In this document: positions 44,512 to 53,149 of the stretch, piece after piece
Layout of the letters: each line of letters starts with the position of its first letter
Position numbering within the stretch: the first letter of the stretch is position 1
Origin: an uncultured Clostridia bacterium
Lineage (GTDB): Bacteria > Bacillota > Clostridia > Lachnospirales > Anaerotignaceae
Length of the DNA stretch: 64,000 nucleotides
Direction: 5' to 3'
Assembly (NCBI GenBank): GCA_910587195.1
Contig: CAJUKL010000004.1
Coordinates: 1-64,000, forward strand
Position numbers and translations under genes: made by a program
Notes under the pieces: generated by a model
What the model was told of the DNA's origin: nothing
Databases searched by the model: none
The model's input: the letters and a program-made list of their open reading frames with translations, nothing else

Positions 44512-45030
44512 TTAGTTTAAAACTTCAATTTGACACATTTTCATTGCGTTTAATGCTTGTGTATGACTTTCTGGTGTGACACCAGCACAACAGCTTGCAT
44601 CTACAACAATGGGCGTTTCCCAAAGAAATGATTTTATATTTAAAGCATTACTAATGACACAAATATCCGTACAAAGTCCAATTAAAGTAATACAGGTATA
44701 TTGTTTTTGGGAAAGCAGTTGCGCTAATTCTGTGGAACCAAATGTAGCTTTATCAATTACCGTAGGATTTTTATTGCTACCAGCTTCCCAGACCTCTTTT
44801 TGAATTTCCCAACCAAATGTATTTTTAACACAATGCACAACTGGTAAATGTTTTCCCTCTAGGGTATCCAAATATGCTTGTGTATGAGTGTCCCTTGTGT
44901 AATATAAATCGCCAGAAAAAGCTTTGATTTTTGAAATTACTTTTGACACAATTTTTTGTGCTTCCGCTGTTCCTAAACTTCCATCTATAAAATCATTTTG
45001 CATATCAATCACAACAAGTGCTTCTTTCAT
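44512..45030 (-). CDS. Cysteine hydrolase of the isochorismatase/nicotinamidase family
   Basis: A 172-residue hydrolase with the family catalytic triad: Asp in ALVVIDMQNDF, Lys in VIDKATFGST and Cys in IGLCTDICV (the second Cys by position). TRDTH and a metal-binding-like histidine nearby fit the nicotinamidase branch, which turns nicotinamide into nicotinate for NAD salvage. Ureidoacrylate or other amidase activity is possible, so no gene symbol is given. The ATG at 45030 is preferred to GTG at 45042, which sits too close to the GGAGAGG site. Confidence 0.82.
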   Translation of the reverse strand: MKEALVVIDMQNDFIDGSLGTAEAQKIVSKVISKIKAFSGDLYYTRDTHTQAYLDTLEGKHLPVVHCVKNTFGWEIQKEVWEAGSNKNPTVIDKATFGSTELAQLLSQKQYTCITLIGLCTDICVISNALNIKSFLWETPIVVDASCCAGVTPESHTQALNAMKMCQIEVLN

Positions 45031-45149
45031 TTGTTCTTCCACCTCTCCTTAACAATTATTTATATTCTTTTATTTTATCATTAAATGTCATTTCATACAA
45101 CAAAAGAGAAAATAATTTAAAAAAATATTGTATACATTTTAGAAAACAC

Positions 45150-45178
45150 TTGACTTTTTTTTAGTTATGTTTTATAAT
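45150..45178 (+). promoter_or_regulatory. Strong promoter in a gene-free region
   Basis: TTGACT (45150-45155) and TATAAT (45173-45178) are separated by exactly 17 bases. It is the best promoter match in the window, yet the next gene starts 820 bases away, which suggests an RNA gene or long leader. Confidence 0.7.
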
Positions 45179-45184
45179 CTGTAC

Positions 45185-45735
45185 ATACAAAGAAATCAAT
45201 CACAATAAAAATAAAACAATGAAAAAGGAAAATTGTCCGGTTCTTTTGTTATAAGACGTCAATAATAAAAGAAATTCCATTTTCTAAAAAGCTTATTGAG
45301 ATTATTATGATTGCTTTGTTGATTATAAATTTTTACAATTTATAGTTAGTTATCTTAAAAAGGAGGAGATTCCAACAAAATAGTTAGCTTCGGTATTCCT
45401 TTTGATTGCGGCGTGTAAGTTGGGTGTATTTTTCTAAGGGAAAAATATGTAGTGTGAAAAGGAGAATACCATAAAACAAGAGTTTTGGATAAGGCACTAT
45501 TCTTATAGGCTTGAGTCCCCTAATGTTTCAGAACTGTAAAAGCAAATAATAAACATTTTATCAATAAATGTATTCCATGTGGAAAATAAAAAGCATACTA
45601 CAGTCTATGAAAATATACAACTGAATATAGAAATAAAAAAAATAAAGTGAGGAAAATAGGAATGTTAGAACCAGTTCAGTATAAAAGATGACCTTTTTGT
45701 CAATCCAGTGATAAAGGGGTCATCTTTTTTTGCTT
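45185..45735 (+). ncRNA. Candidate non-coding RNA or long leader ending in a terminator
   Basis: From the promoter start to a clear terminator (AGATGACC/GGGTCATCT with T run, 45687-45735) no protein-like frame is present. A long irregular hairpin is visible at about 45393-45473: the outer arms GGTATTCC and GGAGAATACC enclose an inner TATTTTTC/GGAAAAATA stem. A strong AAGGAGGAG at about 45361 has no start codon near it. A nine-codon micro-frame (MLEPVQYKR, 45662-45691) with a GTGAGG-like site overlaps the terminator. It does not resemble tmRNA, RNase P RNA, SRP RNA or a T-box; 6S RNA cannot be excluded. Confidence 0.4.
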
Positions 45736-45996
45736 TTGGTAAATTTGTAAAAAAATAAAGTGAAATTTTGGAATTTCTATCATCTTATTACGGAAAATAT
45801 CGTTTGTTTTTATTGCGATATTTTTTTATTTTATTGATTTTGTTGTCTATCTTTTTAAATACTATCTTGTTTTATGATAAAACATACAAAATTTAAAAAA
45901 AAGACATATTTTTACTTGAAATTTACAAATACATTATGGCATATTAAAATAAGTAGAAAAAATAGTCTTACCACAAAGAGAATAAAGGAGGAAACT

Positions 45997-47865
45997 ATGA
46001 AAAATTTGGATAGAATTGCATTTTCAGAAGAATTAAAAGAAATTTTAAATGGTTGTGCTAGTGTAGAAATTCCAAATACAAGAGCAGAACTTTATGATAT
46101 GGTTTTTGGAAAAGAAGAAGCAAATTCTTTTGATATAACATATATCGTACATGGAAAAGAAAAAAAAGAAGCAGATGTTGTGCGTTGTCGTAATGGTGCT
46201 GCTGTCAATTATACAGAAGACTATATGCGTCGCCGTGACCCGGAATGTATGGTAATTGCAGATAAAAAACCAACAAATAAACAAAAGTTTGAAGAAACTT
46301 ATGGCTATGATTTTTCAGGTTTGAGAAAAGAAACTTTGTTATGGTTAAAAGAAAGAGAATTAATTGTTGTACCGTTCCGCGCAGGTGGCAAAAAATATGG
46401 TTATCCAGCAATTTTGATATGTCCCAAAAATGCTGCTTTTTTTGCATATGCTTTGGCAAATTTACAGGCATTTGTGAATATAGAAGAAGAAGTGATTCCT
46501 TTTGTACCTCGTGCCATTATTTATGTAGCACCACCTTTCCGCCATACCCATTTTGAAGGAAAACAAGTTTGTGTGCATAACCGTTTAGATAATTGCCATG
46601 AAATTTTTTCTTATAATTTATATCCTGGCCCTTCCGCTAAAAAGGGAGTTTATAGCGTTTTATTAGACATTGGAGAACAGGAAAATTGGGTAACAGCACA
46701 TGCTTCTGCAGCAAGAATTATAACACCTTATGAAAATGAAATTGTGATTATGCATGAAGGGGCTTCTGGCGGTGGAAAAAGTGAAATGTTAGAAGCAGAA
46801 CATAGAGTAGAAGATGGACGTATTTTATTAGGTACCCATGTTGTAACAGGTGGAAAAAACTATTTACATTTAGGAGATACTTGTGATATTGAACCAATTT
46901 CTGATGATATGGCAATGTGCCACCCAGCGATACAAGGCCCAGATGGAAAACTTGGTATTATTGATGGAGAAAATGGTTGGTTTTTAAGAGTAGATGGTAT
47001 TACAGAGTATGGAAGCAGTCCAGCATATGAAAAAATAGCAATTCACCCTAAAGAACCTCTGATTTTCTTTAATTTACAAGGTGTTGCTGGTGCAACTTGT
47101 CTACCTTGGGACCATACTTTAGATTCTGATGGAAATCCTTGTCCAAACCCTCGTGTTGTCATTCCGAGATATATGGTAGACAAAATTGTGCAGGAACCTG
47201 TTGGGGTAGATATTCGTAGTTTTGGCGTACGTATGCCACCTGCAACGGCAGAACATCCAAGCTATGGTATTATGGGATTGATGCAGATTATTCCGCCAGC
47301 TTTGGCTTGGTTATGGCGTTTAGTTGCACCAAGAGGACATAATAATCCAAGTATTATTGCGTCAAAAGGAATGCAAAGTGAAGGAGTTGGCTCTTATTGG
47401 CCTTTTGCAACAGGTTTAAGGGTAAGACAAGCCAATTTATTGTTACAACAAATTATTTCTTGTCCAAATACAAAATATATTTTAATACCAAATCAGCACA
47501 TTGGAGTATATAAAGTAGGTTTTGCAGCAGAATGGTTAGCAAGAGAATATTTAGCAAGACGTGGTGGCGTGAATGTTATGAAGCGTCAAAATTTAGAACC
47601 TGCAAGATGTTCTCTTTTGGGTTATTCTTTAAGAGAGATGAAAATAGACAGACAAAATATTAGAAGTGTCTTTTTAAAATGCGAATTACAGGAAATGCTT
47701 GGGTTAGAAGGTTATGATAAAGGTGCAAAAATATTAACAGATTTTTTTGCAAAAGAATTAAAAAAATTTGATGTTCCAGAATTAGACCCTCTTGGAAAAG
47801 AGATTATTGCTTGCTTTAAAAGAGGTGGCACGATAGAAGACTATTGCAACTTAACACCCATGTAA
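45997..47865 (+). CDS. DUF4914-like P-loop protein
   Basis: A 622-residue cytosolic protein. I assign it to the poorly known DUF4914 type by overall pattern. Residues 252-265 carry HEGASGGGKSEMLE, a P-loop most like that of HPr kinase and PEP carboxykinase. An NPRVVIPRYMV segment (about 384-394) recalls the NTRxxYP motif of PEP carboxykinases. Other conserved-looking parts are PPFRHTHFEGKQVC and NPSIIASKGMQSEGVGSYWP. It probably binds nucleotide; reaction and substrate are unknown. The start follows AAAGGAGG; upstream in-frame codons lie in AT-rich leader. Repeat copy H begins at the base after the stop. Confidence 0.65.
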   Translation: MKNLDRIAFSEELKEILNGCASVEIPNTRAELYDMVFGKEEANSFDITYIVHGKEKKEADVVRCRNGAAVNYTEDYMRRRDPECMVIADKKPTNKQKFEETYGYDFSGLRKETLLWLKERELIVVPFRAGGKKYGYPAILICPKNAAFFAYALANLQAFVNIEEEVIPFVPRAIIYVAPPFRHTHFEGKQVCVHNRLDNCHEIFSYNLYPGPSAKKGVYSVLLDIGEQENWVTAHASAARIITPYENEIVIMHEGASGGGKSEMLEAEHRVEDGRILLGTHVVTGGKNYLHLGDTCDIEPISDDMAMCHPAIQGPDGKLGIIDGENGWFLRVDGITEYGSSPAYEKIAIHPKEPLIFFNLQGVAGATCLPWDHTLDSDGNPCPNPRVVIPRYMVDKIVQEPVGVDIRSFGVRMPPATAEHPSYGIMGLMQIIPPALAWLWRLVAPRGHNNPSIIASKGMQSEGVGSYWPFATGLRVRQANLLLQQIISCPNTKYILIPNQHIGVYKVGFAAEWLAREYLARRGGVNVMKRQNLEPARCSLLGYSLREMKIDRQNIRSVFLKCELQEMLGLEGYDKGAKILTDFFAKELKKFDVPELDPLGKEIIACFKRGGTIEDYCNLTPM

Positions 47866-48270
47866 CTTACTTTCTTGAAAGAAAGTAAGCAAAGAACTTT
47901 TGTGCGAAACTTCGTTTCGCTGCCGTATGTTAGGGTTGAATAGTTGTTGTAGATGAACGGCAATGAAGCACCAGTGGTTAAAAATGAGAATCTGTACTGT
48001 GTGCAGAAGGTAAAGTTTTTGGTCAAGCTTTTTTCAAAAAGCTTGCGAGAGTTTGAGATCAGAGCTCTCAAGGTTTTTTACGCTTGCAAGCGTGTTTTTG
48101 AAGGGGTGCAAAACGTCCGGTGGACGTTTGTTCTGCACCGACCGGAGCGAAGCGTAGACAACTTCGTTTTGCTGCTGTGTGTTGGACTTGAGTGGTTGTT
48201 GTAGATAAACGACAACGGAGCACCAGAAGCTAAAAAATCGTTCTGTTTCGTCAGTCCAAAAAATCTTGTC
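47866..48270 (+). repeat. Mosaic intergenic repeat, copy H (one full, one partial unit)
   Basis: Begins at the first base after the stop of the DUF4914-like gene with CTTACTTTCTTGAAAGAAAG and pairing TAAG. The next hairpin reads GCGAAACTTCGTTTCGC, differing from other copies by a compensated pair. AAGCTTTTTTCAAAAAGCTT, GAGAGTTTGAGATC/AGAGCTCTCAAG-like sequence, CGCTTGCAAGCG and AACGTCCGGTGGACGTT follow, then a partial second unit from about 48158. Confidence 0.87.
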
Positions 48271-48303
48271 ATACAACAAAAAAGACATAAATAAAATTTT
48301 TTC

Positions 48304-48331
48304 TTGACTTTTAAAAAAAAAAGATTATAAT
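48304..48331 (+). promoter_or_regulatory. Promoter of the T-box-controlled ilv genes
   Basis: TTGACT (48304-48309) and TATAAT (48326-48331) with a 16-base spacer lie directly upstream of the T-box leader. Confidence 0.75.
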
Positions 48332-48349
48332 TTTGTTCATATCAAAAAA

Positions 48350-48630
48350 TGCAGTGACTGAGGGTAAGTAACTTTGCTGTTTGTTTTCAGAAAGTTATCG
48401 GCAGATGGAAGATAATAGCAGCGCAAAGCAAAAATCTCCTCAAGAGCAGTTGAATCAAAGAATTTAGAGACAATTTGTGTAGATTCAAACGGATTGATTC
48501 TGCGTTAAAAGAATCAGCATTAACACCCTTTGGTGAGATGTTTTGAGGTGGCTGTTTTTTAAACAGCAATAAGAGTGGTACCGCAGAGGATAAGACTTTG
48601 TCTCTTGAATAAGAGATAAAGTCTTTTTTA
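48350..48630 (+). ncRNA. T-box leader, branched-chain amino acid type
   Basis: The T-box sequence AAGAGTGGTACCGCAG (48571-48586) and the terminator that competes with it (AGACTTTGTCTCTT/AAGAGATAAAGTCT then T run, 48592-48630) are clear. Stem I starts near 48355 with AGTA (about 48366) on its 5' side and CTTTGC/GCAAAG arms. The 3' side of the specifier loop contains ATC (48434-48436) and an overlapping CTC, so the codon is isoleucine or leucine; ATC fits the loop better. It should raise ilvB-ilvN transcription when the cognate tRNA is uncharged. Confidence 0.93.
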
Positions 48631-48682
48631 ATCGTCAAAACTGTAAAACAAATGAAAAATATTGAATGAATGGGGAATGGAT

Positions 48683-50350
48683 ATGATAAAAACAGGTGCA
48701 GAAATTATTGTGGAAGTATTAGTAGAAGAAGGAGTTGATGTTGTTTTTGGTTATCCGGGAGGAACCGTAATTAATATTTATGACGCTTTGCTACAAAATA
48801 AAGATAGAATCCGTCATATTTTAACAGCCCATGAGCAAGGTGCTTCCCATGCTGCTGACGGATATGCCAGAGCAACTGGAAAAACAGGTGTTGTCATTGC
48901 AACAAGTGGCCCTGGTGCAACCAATATTGTAACAGGTATTGCAACTGCATATATGGATTCTATTCCAATGGTTGCCATTACAGGAAATGTTACTACAGAT
49001 GCAATGGGTCGTGACAGCTTTCAAGAAGTTTATATTGCAGGGGTAACACTTCCTATTACAAAACATAATTTTTTAGTAAAACGTATTGAAGATTTAGCAG
49101 ATACTTTAAGAGATGCTTTTCGGATTGCACAAAGTGGTCGTCCCGGCCCAGTTTTGATAGATATTCCAAAGGATTTAACAATTGCAAGCTATGAATTTGA
49201 AAATAAAAAAGTGGTAAGACCAGAGCATCATGTTCCAGTAAAAGAGGAGGACATCAAACATTTAGCAGAGTTAATTAATAAAAGTGTAAAACCTGTTATT
49301 TATTTTGGTGGTGGTGTTATTTCTTCCAGAGCTTCTCAGGAATTAAGAGAATTAATCAATACCTGTTCTATTCCGGCTTGCCATACATTGATGGCAACTG
49401 GAGTATTGAGTTACGGAGATAGATTAAATTTAGGCATGGTTGGAATGCATGGTCATGTTTCTAGTTCCAAAGCCATTAACGAAGCAGATTTATTGATTGC
49501 CATTGGTACAAGATTTTCAGACAGAGTTGCAACAAACAAAGAGAAATTTGCACCAAATGCAATTAAAGTACAAATTGATATTGATGACACAGAAATTGAT
49601 AAAAATGTCAGAACAAACTTCAGTATTTTAGGAGATGTTAAAGATGTTGTAGTAGGGCTGATGAAATATGTGCAGCCTTCTGAAAGAAAAAAATGGGTGG
49701 AAACTATCGACAAGTGGAGAGAAGAAATTGACTATCATCCAGTAGATGATGAAAATAGTATTAAGCCATTCCGTTTAGTGGAAGCCATTTCTGAATTAAG
49801 TGGGGAAGATGCAATTATTGTAACAGATGTTGGACAACATCAAATGTGGACAGCACAATATTGCAAAAGAACAAAACCTCGTTCTTTTTTAACATCTGGT
49901 GGCTTGGGTACTATGGGCTTCAGTTATGGTGCTTCCATTGGTGCAAAAATTGCTTTTCCAGATAGACGTGTGATTCATATTACAGGAGATGGCAGTTTTC
50001 ACATGAACATGAATGAACTTTGTACTAGTGTAAGCTATGAATTGCCAATTATTACAGTAATTATGAATAATCAGGTACTGGGTATGGTAAGACAGTGGCA
50101 AGAATTGTTTTTTGACAAAAGATATGCCTATACAACTTTAGATAGAAAAACAGATTATGTAAAATTAGCAGAGGCTTTTGGTGGAAAAGGCTATCGTGCA
50201 ACAACAATAGCAGAATTTAAAAAGGCATTTGAAGAAGCATTAGAAAATAAAAATTGTCCAAGTGTTATTGAATGTATCATTGACAGAGATGAAAAAGTAT
50301 TGCCTATGATACCACCAGGAGGCAGCTTTGATGATATTATTGTAGATTAA
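48683..50350 (+). CDS. ilvB: Acetolactate synthase large subunit (T-box-controlled copy)
   Basis: Catalytic subunit of acetohydroxyacid synthase. The protein, 555 residues from the ATG at 48683, has FGYPGGTVINIYDAL, LTAHEQGASHAADGYAR with catalytic Glu, ATSGPGATNIVTGIA, and the ThDP motif GDGSFHMN. It ends in the normal loop QWQELFFDKRYAYTTLDRK, without the cysteine-rich insert of the copy at 15.8 kb. GGGGA lies seven bases before the chosen start; TTG at 48662 is less likely. The T-box leader shows that this is the biosynthetic copy responding to branched-chain amino acid supply. Confidence 0.96.
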   Translation: MIKTGAEIIVEVLVEEGVDVVFGYPGGTVINIYDALLQNKDRIRHILTAHEQGASHAADGYARATGKTGVVIATSGPGATNIVTGIATAYMDSIPMVAITGNVTTDAMGRDSFQEVYIAGVTLPITKHNFLVKRIEDLADTLRDAFRIAQSGRPGPVLIDIPKDLTIASYEFENKKVVRPEHHVPVKEEDIKHLAELINKSVKPVIYFGGGVISSRASQELRELINTCSIPACHTLMATGVLSYGDRLNLGMVGMHGHVSSSKAINEADLLIAIGTRFSDRVATNKEKFAPNAIKVQIDIDDTEIDKNVRTNFSILGDVKDVVVGLMKYVQPSERKKWVETIDKWREEIDYHPVDDENSIKPFRLVEAISELSGEDAIIVTDVGQHQMWTAQYCKRTKPRSFLTSGGLGTMGFSYGASIGAKIAFPDRRVIHITGDGSFHMNMNELCTSVSYELPIITVIMNNQVLGMVRQWQELFFDKRYAYTTLDRKTDYVKLAEAFGGKGYRATTIAEFKKAFEEALENKNCPSVIECIIDRDEKVLPMIPPGGSFDDIIVD

Positions 50351-50368
50351 TGGGAAAGGAAAGATAAT

Positions 50369-50839
50369 ATGAAAAAATATATTTTATCTCTTGTAGTGCA
50401 AAATAATTTTGGTGTTTTGGCAAGAATTTCTAGTTTATTTGCACGTAGAGGATACAACATAGATTCCATTTCTGCTTCTCCTACAAATAATCCTAAAATT
50501 ACAAAAATAACGGTTGTGGTAGAAGCAGATGATGAAATTATAGAAAAAGTATTTAAACAAGTTTCAAAATTAGAAGAAGTGGAAAAAGTAACACAGATTG
50601 ATGAAAAGAAAACCATTTGTAAAGAATTAGTTGTATTAAAAATCCATACAGAGAATACTGCTACAAGTGCAGAAATCAGCAATACAACATCTGAATTTCA
50701 AGGAAAAATATTAGAAATTCAACCAAATTCTTTAACAGTAGAATTAGCAGATATTCCAAGCAATGTAGACAGTTTTGTAGAAGCTCTTTCTCAATTTGAA
50801 ATTGAAGAAATGTGTCGCACAGGTGTTACTGCCTTATAA
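50369..50839 (+). CDS. ilvN: Acetolactate synthase small subunit (second copy)
   Basis: Regulatory subunit, 156 residues. The N-terminal ACT domain reads LSLVVQNNFGVLARISSLFA, then RRGYNIDSISAS, and a C-terminal domain ends with EEMCRTGVTAL. It follows ilvB by 18 bases with a GGAAAGG site and should form the holoenzyme with it. Repeat copy I starts at the base after its stop and separates it from ilvC. Confidence 0.94.
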   Translation: MKKYILSLVVQNNFGVLARISSLFARRGYNIDSISASPTNNPKITKITVVVEADDEIIEKVFKQVSKLEEVEKVTQIDEKKTICKELVVLKIHTENTATSAEISNTTSEFQGKILEIQPNSLTVELADIPSNVDSFVEALSQFEIEEMCRTGVTAL

Positions 50840-51395
50840 CTTACTTTCTTGAAAGAAAGTAAGCAAAGAACTTTTGTGCAAAACTTCGTTTTGCTGCCAT
50901 GTGTCGGACTTGAACAGTTGTTGTAGATGAACGACAACAGGGCACCAGTGGTTAAAAATTCGTTCTATTCCGTTCGCAAAAGATAAAGTTTTTTGTCCAA
51001 CTTTTTTTCAAAAAAGTTGGTGAAAGAAAGTAAACAAAGAACTTTTGTGCAAAACTTCGTTTTGCTGTCGTATGTTGGACTTGAACAGTTGTTGTAGATG
51101 AACGACAACGGGGCACCAGTAGTTAAAATTTAGAATTTGTTCCGTTAACGAAAGGAAAAGTTTTTGGTCAAGCTTTTTTCAAAAAGCTTGTAAGGGTTTG
51201 GGTTGCAAAACATCCAGTGGACGTTTGTTCTGCAACGACCAGAATGAAATGGAGAACAAAGTTCCCAAGGTCTTTCTACACTTGCAAGCGTGTTTTTGAA
51301 AAGATGCAAAGCGTCCGGTGGATGCTTGTTCTGCAACGACCAGAACAAAGTGTAGACTTTGGGAAACTTTTCACAAGTGAAAAAAGTCAGAATGT
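50840..51395 (+). repeat. Mosaic intergenic repeat, tandem copies I1 and I2, between ilvN and ilvC
   Basis: I1 (50840-51017) starts right after the ilvN stop with CTTACTTTCTTGAAAGAAAG. I2 (51018-51395) lacks the left half of that palindrome but has the GCAAAACTTCGTTTTGC hairpin, AAGCTTTTTTCAAAAAGCTT, a second pair of GTCC(A/G)GTGGA modules, TTGCAAGCG and a final GGGAAACTTTTCACAAGTG segment. It lengthens the ilvN-ilvC spacer to more than 600 bases. Confidence 0.87.
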
Positions 51396-51497
51396 TTGCT
51401 TTTTTTAAAATTTTTTTAGATTAAAAAAGTATATAATCAGTTTTTAAAGCTGATTGATATAAAATACAAATGATTTATGGATATGGAGGAGAAATGT

Positions 51498-52493
51498 ATG
51501 GTACAAATGTATTATGATCAAGATTGTGATTTGAATTTATTAAAAGGTAAAAAACTTGCAGTAATTGGATACGGCAGTCAAGGACATGCACATGCTTTAA
51601 ATTTAAAAGAAAGCGGTTGTGATGTAGTCATTGGCTTAAGAAGTACATCTGCAAGCTGCGCCAAAGCAAGAGAAGCAGGTCTTGAAGTAATGGAAACAGC
51701 AGAAGCTGCAAAAGTTGCTGATGTAATTATGATGCTTGTTCCAGATGAAGCAGCACCTGATATTTATAATGAATCTATTGCACCAAATTTACAGGAAGGC
51801 AATATTTTGATGTTTGCACATGGTTTTAATATTCATTTTAACCAGATTAAAGCACCAAAAAATGTAGATGTTATTATGGTAGCTCCAAAAGGTCCGGGAC
51901 ATATTGTTAGAAAACTTTATACAGAAGGACAAGGTGTACCTTCTTTAATTGCAGTATATCAAGACTTTTCTGGAAAAGCAAAAGAATATGCTTTGGCTTG
52001 GGCTTGTGGTATTGGTGCCGGCAGAGCAGGAATCATTCAAACAACTTTTAAAGAAGAAACAGAAACAGACCTTTTTGGAGAACAAGCTGTTCTTTGCGGT
52101 GGTGTGACAGAGTTAATGAAAGCTGGTTTTGACACTTTAGTAGAAGCAGGTTATGAACCAGAAATGGCTTATTTTGAATGTATTCATGAAATGAAATTGA
52201 TTGTAGACTTAATCAATAGAGGCGGTTTTGCCGAAATGAGATATTCTATTTCTAACACAGCAGAATATGGCGATTATCGCACAGGAAAACGCTTGATTAC
52301 AGAAGAAACAAGAAAAGAAATGAAAAAGGTTCTTTCTGAAATTCAAGATGGTACTTTTGCAAGTGAGTGGATTCAAGAAAACAAAGCAGGTGGCTGCGCA
52401 AAATTCCTTGCAACACGTGCAAAAGAAGCAGCACATCCATTGGAAGCTGTAGGCGCAAGATTGCGTAAAATGATGAGTTGGTTAAAAAAATAA
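51498..52493 (+). CDS. ilvC: Ketol-acid reductoisomerase
   Basis: Second common enzyme of valine and isoleucine synthesis: Mg2+- and NAD(P)H-dependent isomerisation and reduction of acetolactate. The 331-residue class I enzyme has the dinucleotide motif IGYGSQGHAHALNLKESG, MLVPDEAAPDIY, VAPKGPGHIVR and the metal-site segments DLFGEQAVLCGG and ECIHEMKLIVDL. The loop after the second strand (LRSTSASCAKA) is where NADPH or NADH preference is set; I do not call it. The ATG at 51498 follows GGAGGAG. A terminator follows. Confidence 0.96.
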   Translation: MVQMYYDQDCDLNLLKGKKLAVIGYGSQGHAHALNLKESGCDVVIGLRSTSASCAKAREAGLEVMETAEAAKVADVIMMLVPDEAAPDIYNESIAPNLQEGNILMFAHGFNIHFNQIKAPKNVDVIMVAPKGPGHIVRKLYTEGQGVPSLIAVYQDFSGKAKEYALAWACGIGAGRAGIIQTTFKEETETDLFGEQAVLCGGVTELMKAGFDTLVEAGYEPEMAYFECIHEMKLIVDLINRGGFAEMRYSISNTAEYGDYRTGKRLITEETRKEMKKVLSEIQDGTFASEWIQENKAGGCAKFLATRAKEAAHPLEAVGARLRKMMSWLKK

Positions 52494-52505
52494 ACATATT
52501 TACAA

Positions 52506-52539
52506 AGAACCCTTTTTTCGACTTTGAAAAGAGGGTTCT
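52506..52539 (+). terminator. Intrinsic terminator after ilvC
   Basis: An AGAACCC/GGGTTCT stem extended by TTTT/AAAA pairs lies just after the ilvC stop, between convergent ilvC and merR. Confidence 0.8.
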
Positions 52540-52598
52540 CTGTTTGGTAAAAAATTTGCACCAACTAGAGTAAAGCATAAAGTGCAACATTTTATTTT

Positions 52599-53027
52599 TT
52601 AGGAATCTAAGTGAAAACTTTTTTTAATTTCTTCTTGATTAATATGATTATGTACAGCGCAAGTGCCAGCAGCTTGGGCAGTTTCATAATACCAACATTT
52701 ATAATCTAACATATGGAGTGTTTTTTGCATTTGTTCTATTTGTGCTAATACTGCTTGTCTACGTTGTTGCATAAAACATAAGCGTTGTTCTATGGTAGAA
52801 TCACCAGTGATACATAAATCAATAAAAGACTTAATATTTTTAATTGTCATTCCGGTTTTTTTAAGACATTCAATCATGTTCATTATTTCAAAATCTTTTT
52901 CTTGAAAAATTCTGATCCCTTTTTCATTTCGTTCTATAAAAGGAAGTAAACCTTCTTTATCATAATAGCGTAACGTATGAGCGGAGATATTTAATTTTTT
53001 TGCGGCTGCACTAATAGTATAAAACAT
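52599..53027 (-). CDS. MerR-family transcriptional regulator
   Basis: A 142-residue regulator with an N-terminal MerR helix-turn-helix (YTISAAAKKLNISAHTLRYY, then DKEGLLPFIERNEKGIR and FQEKDFEIMNMIECLKKTGM), a dimerisation helix (about 75-115) and a short C-terminal tail with Cys and His residues (GTCAVHNHIN). It resembles small-molecule or stress-sensing MerR proteins; the effector is unknown. It faces away from the phosphorelay genes. No cognate target gene is adjacent. Confidence 0.85.
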   Translation of the reverse strand: MFYTISAAAKKLNISAHTLRYYDKEGLLPFIERNEKGIRIFQEKDFEIMNMIECLKKTGMTIKNIKSFIDLCITGDSTIEQRLCFMQQRRQAVLAQIEQMQKTLHMLDYKCWYYETAQAAGTCAVHNHINQEEIKKSFHLDS

Positions 53028-53149
53028 AGTATCACTCTTTCCTATCTTTGTTTTATGATAAAATAATTATAGCAATAAATCATAAACTGGTCAATCTTGC
53101 TTTTTATCATGAATAAAAAAAAGATTTCCTTGTCCATAGAACAGTTCAT

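Noticed and set aside
45997..47865. Calling the DUF4914-like gene a PEP carboxykinase
   Set aside because: Only the P-loop and one short motif are similar; the overall sequence lacks the remaining PEPCK signatures.
47953..48288. Open frames on both strands after the DUF4914-like gene
   Set aside because: Composed of repeat copy H modules; the same peptides recur in copies F and I.
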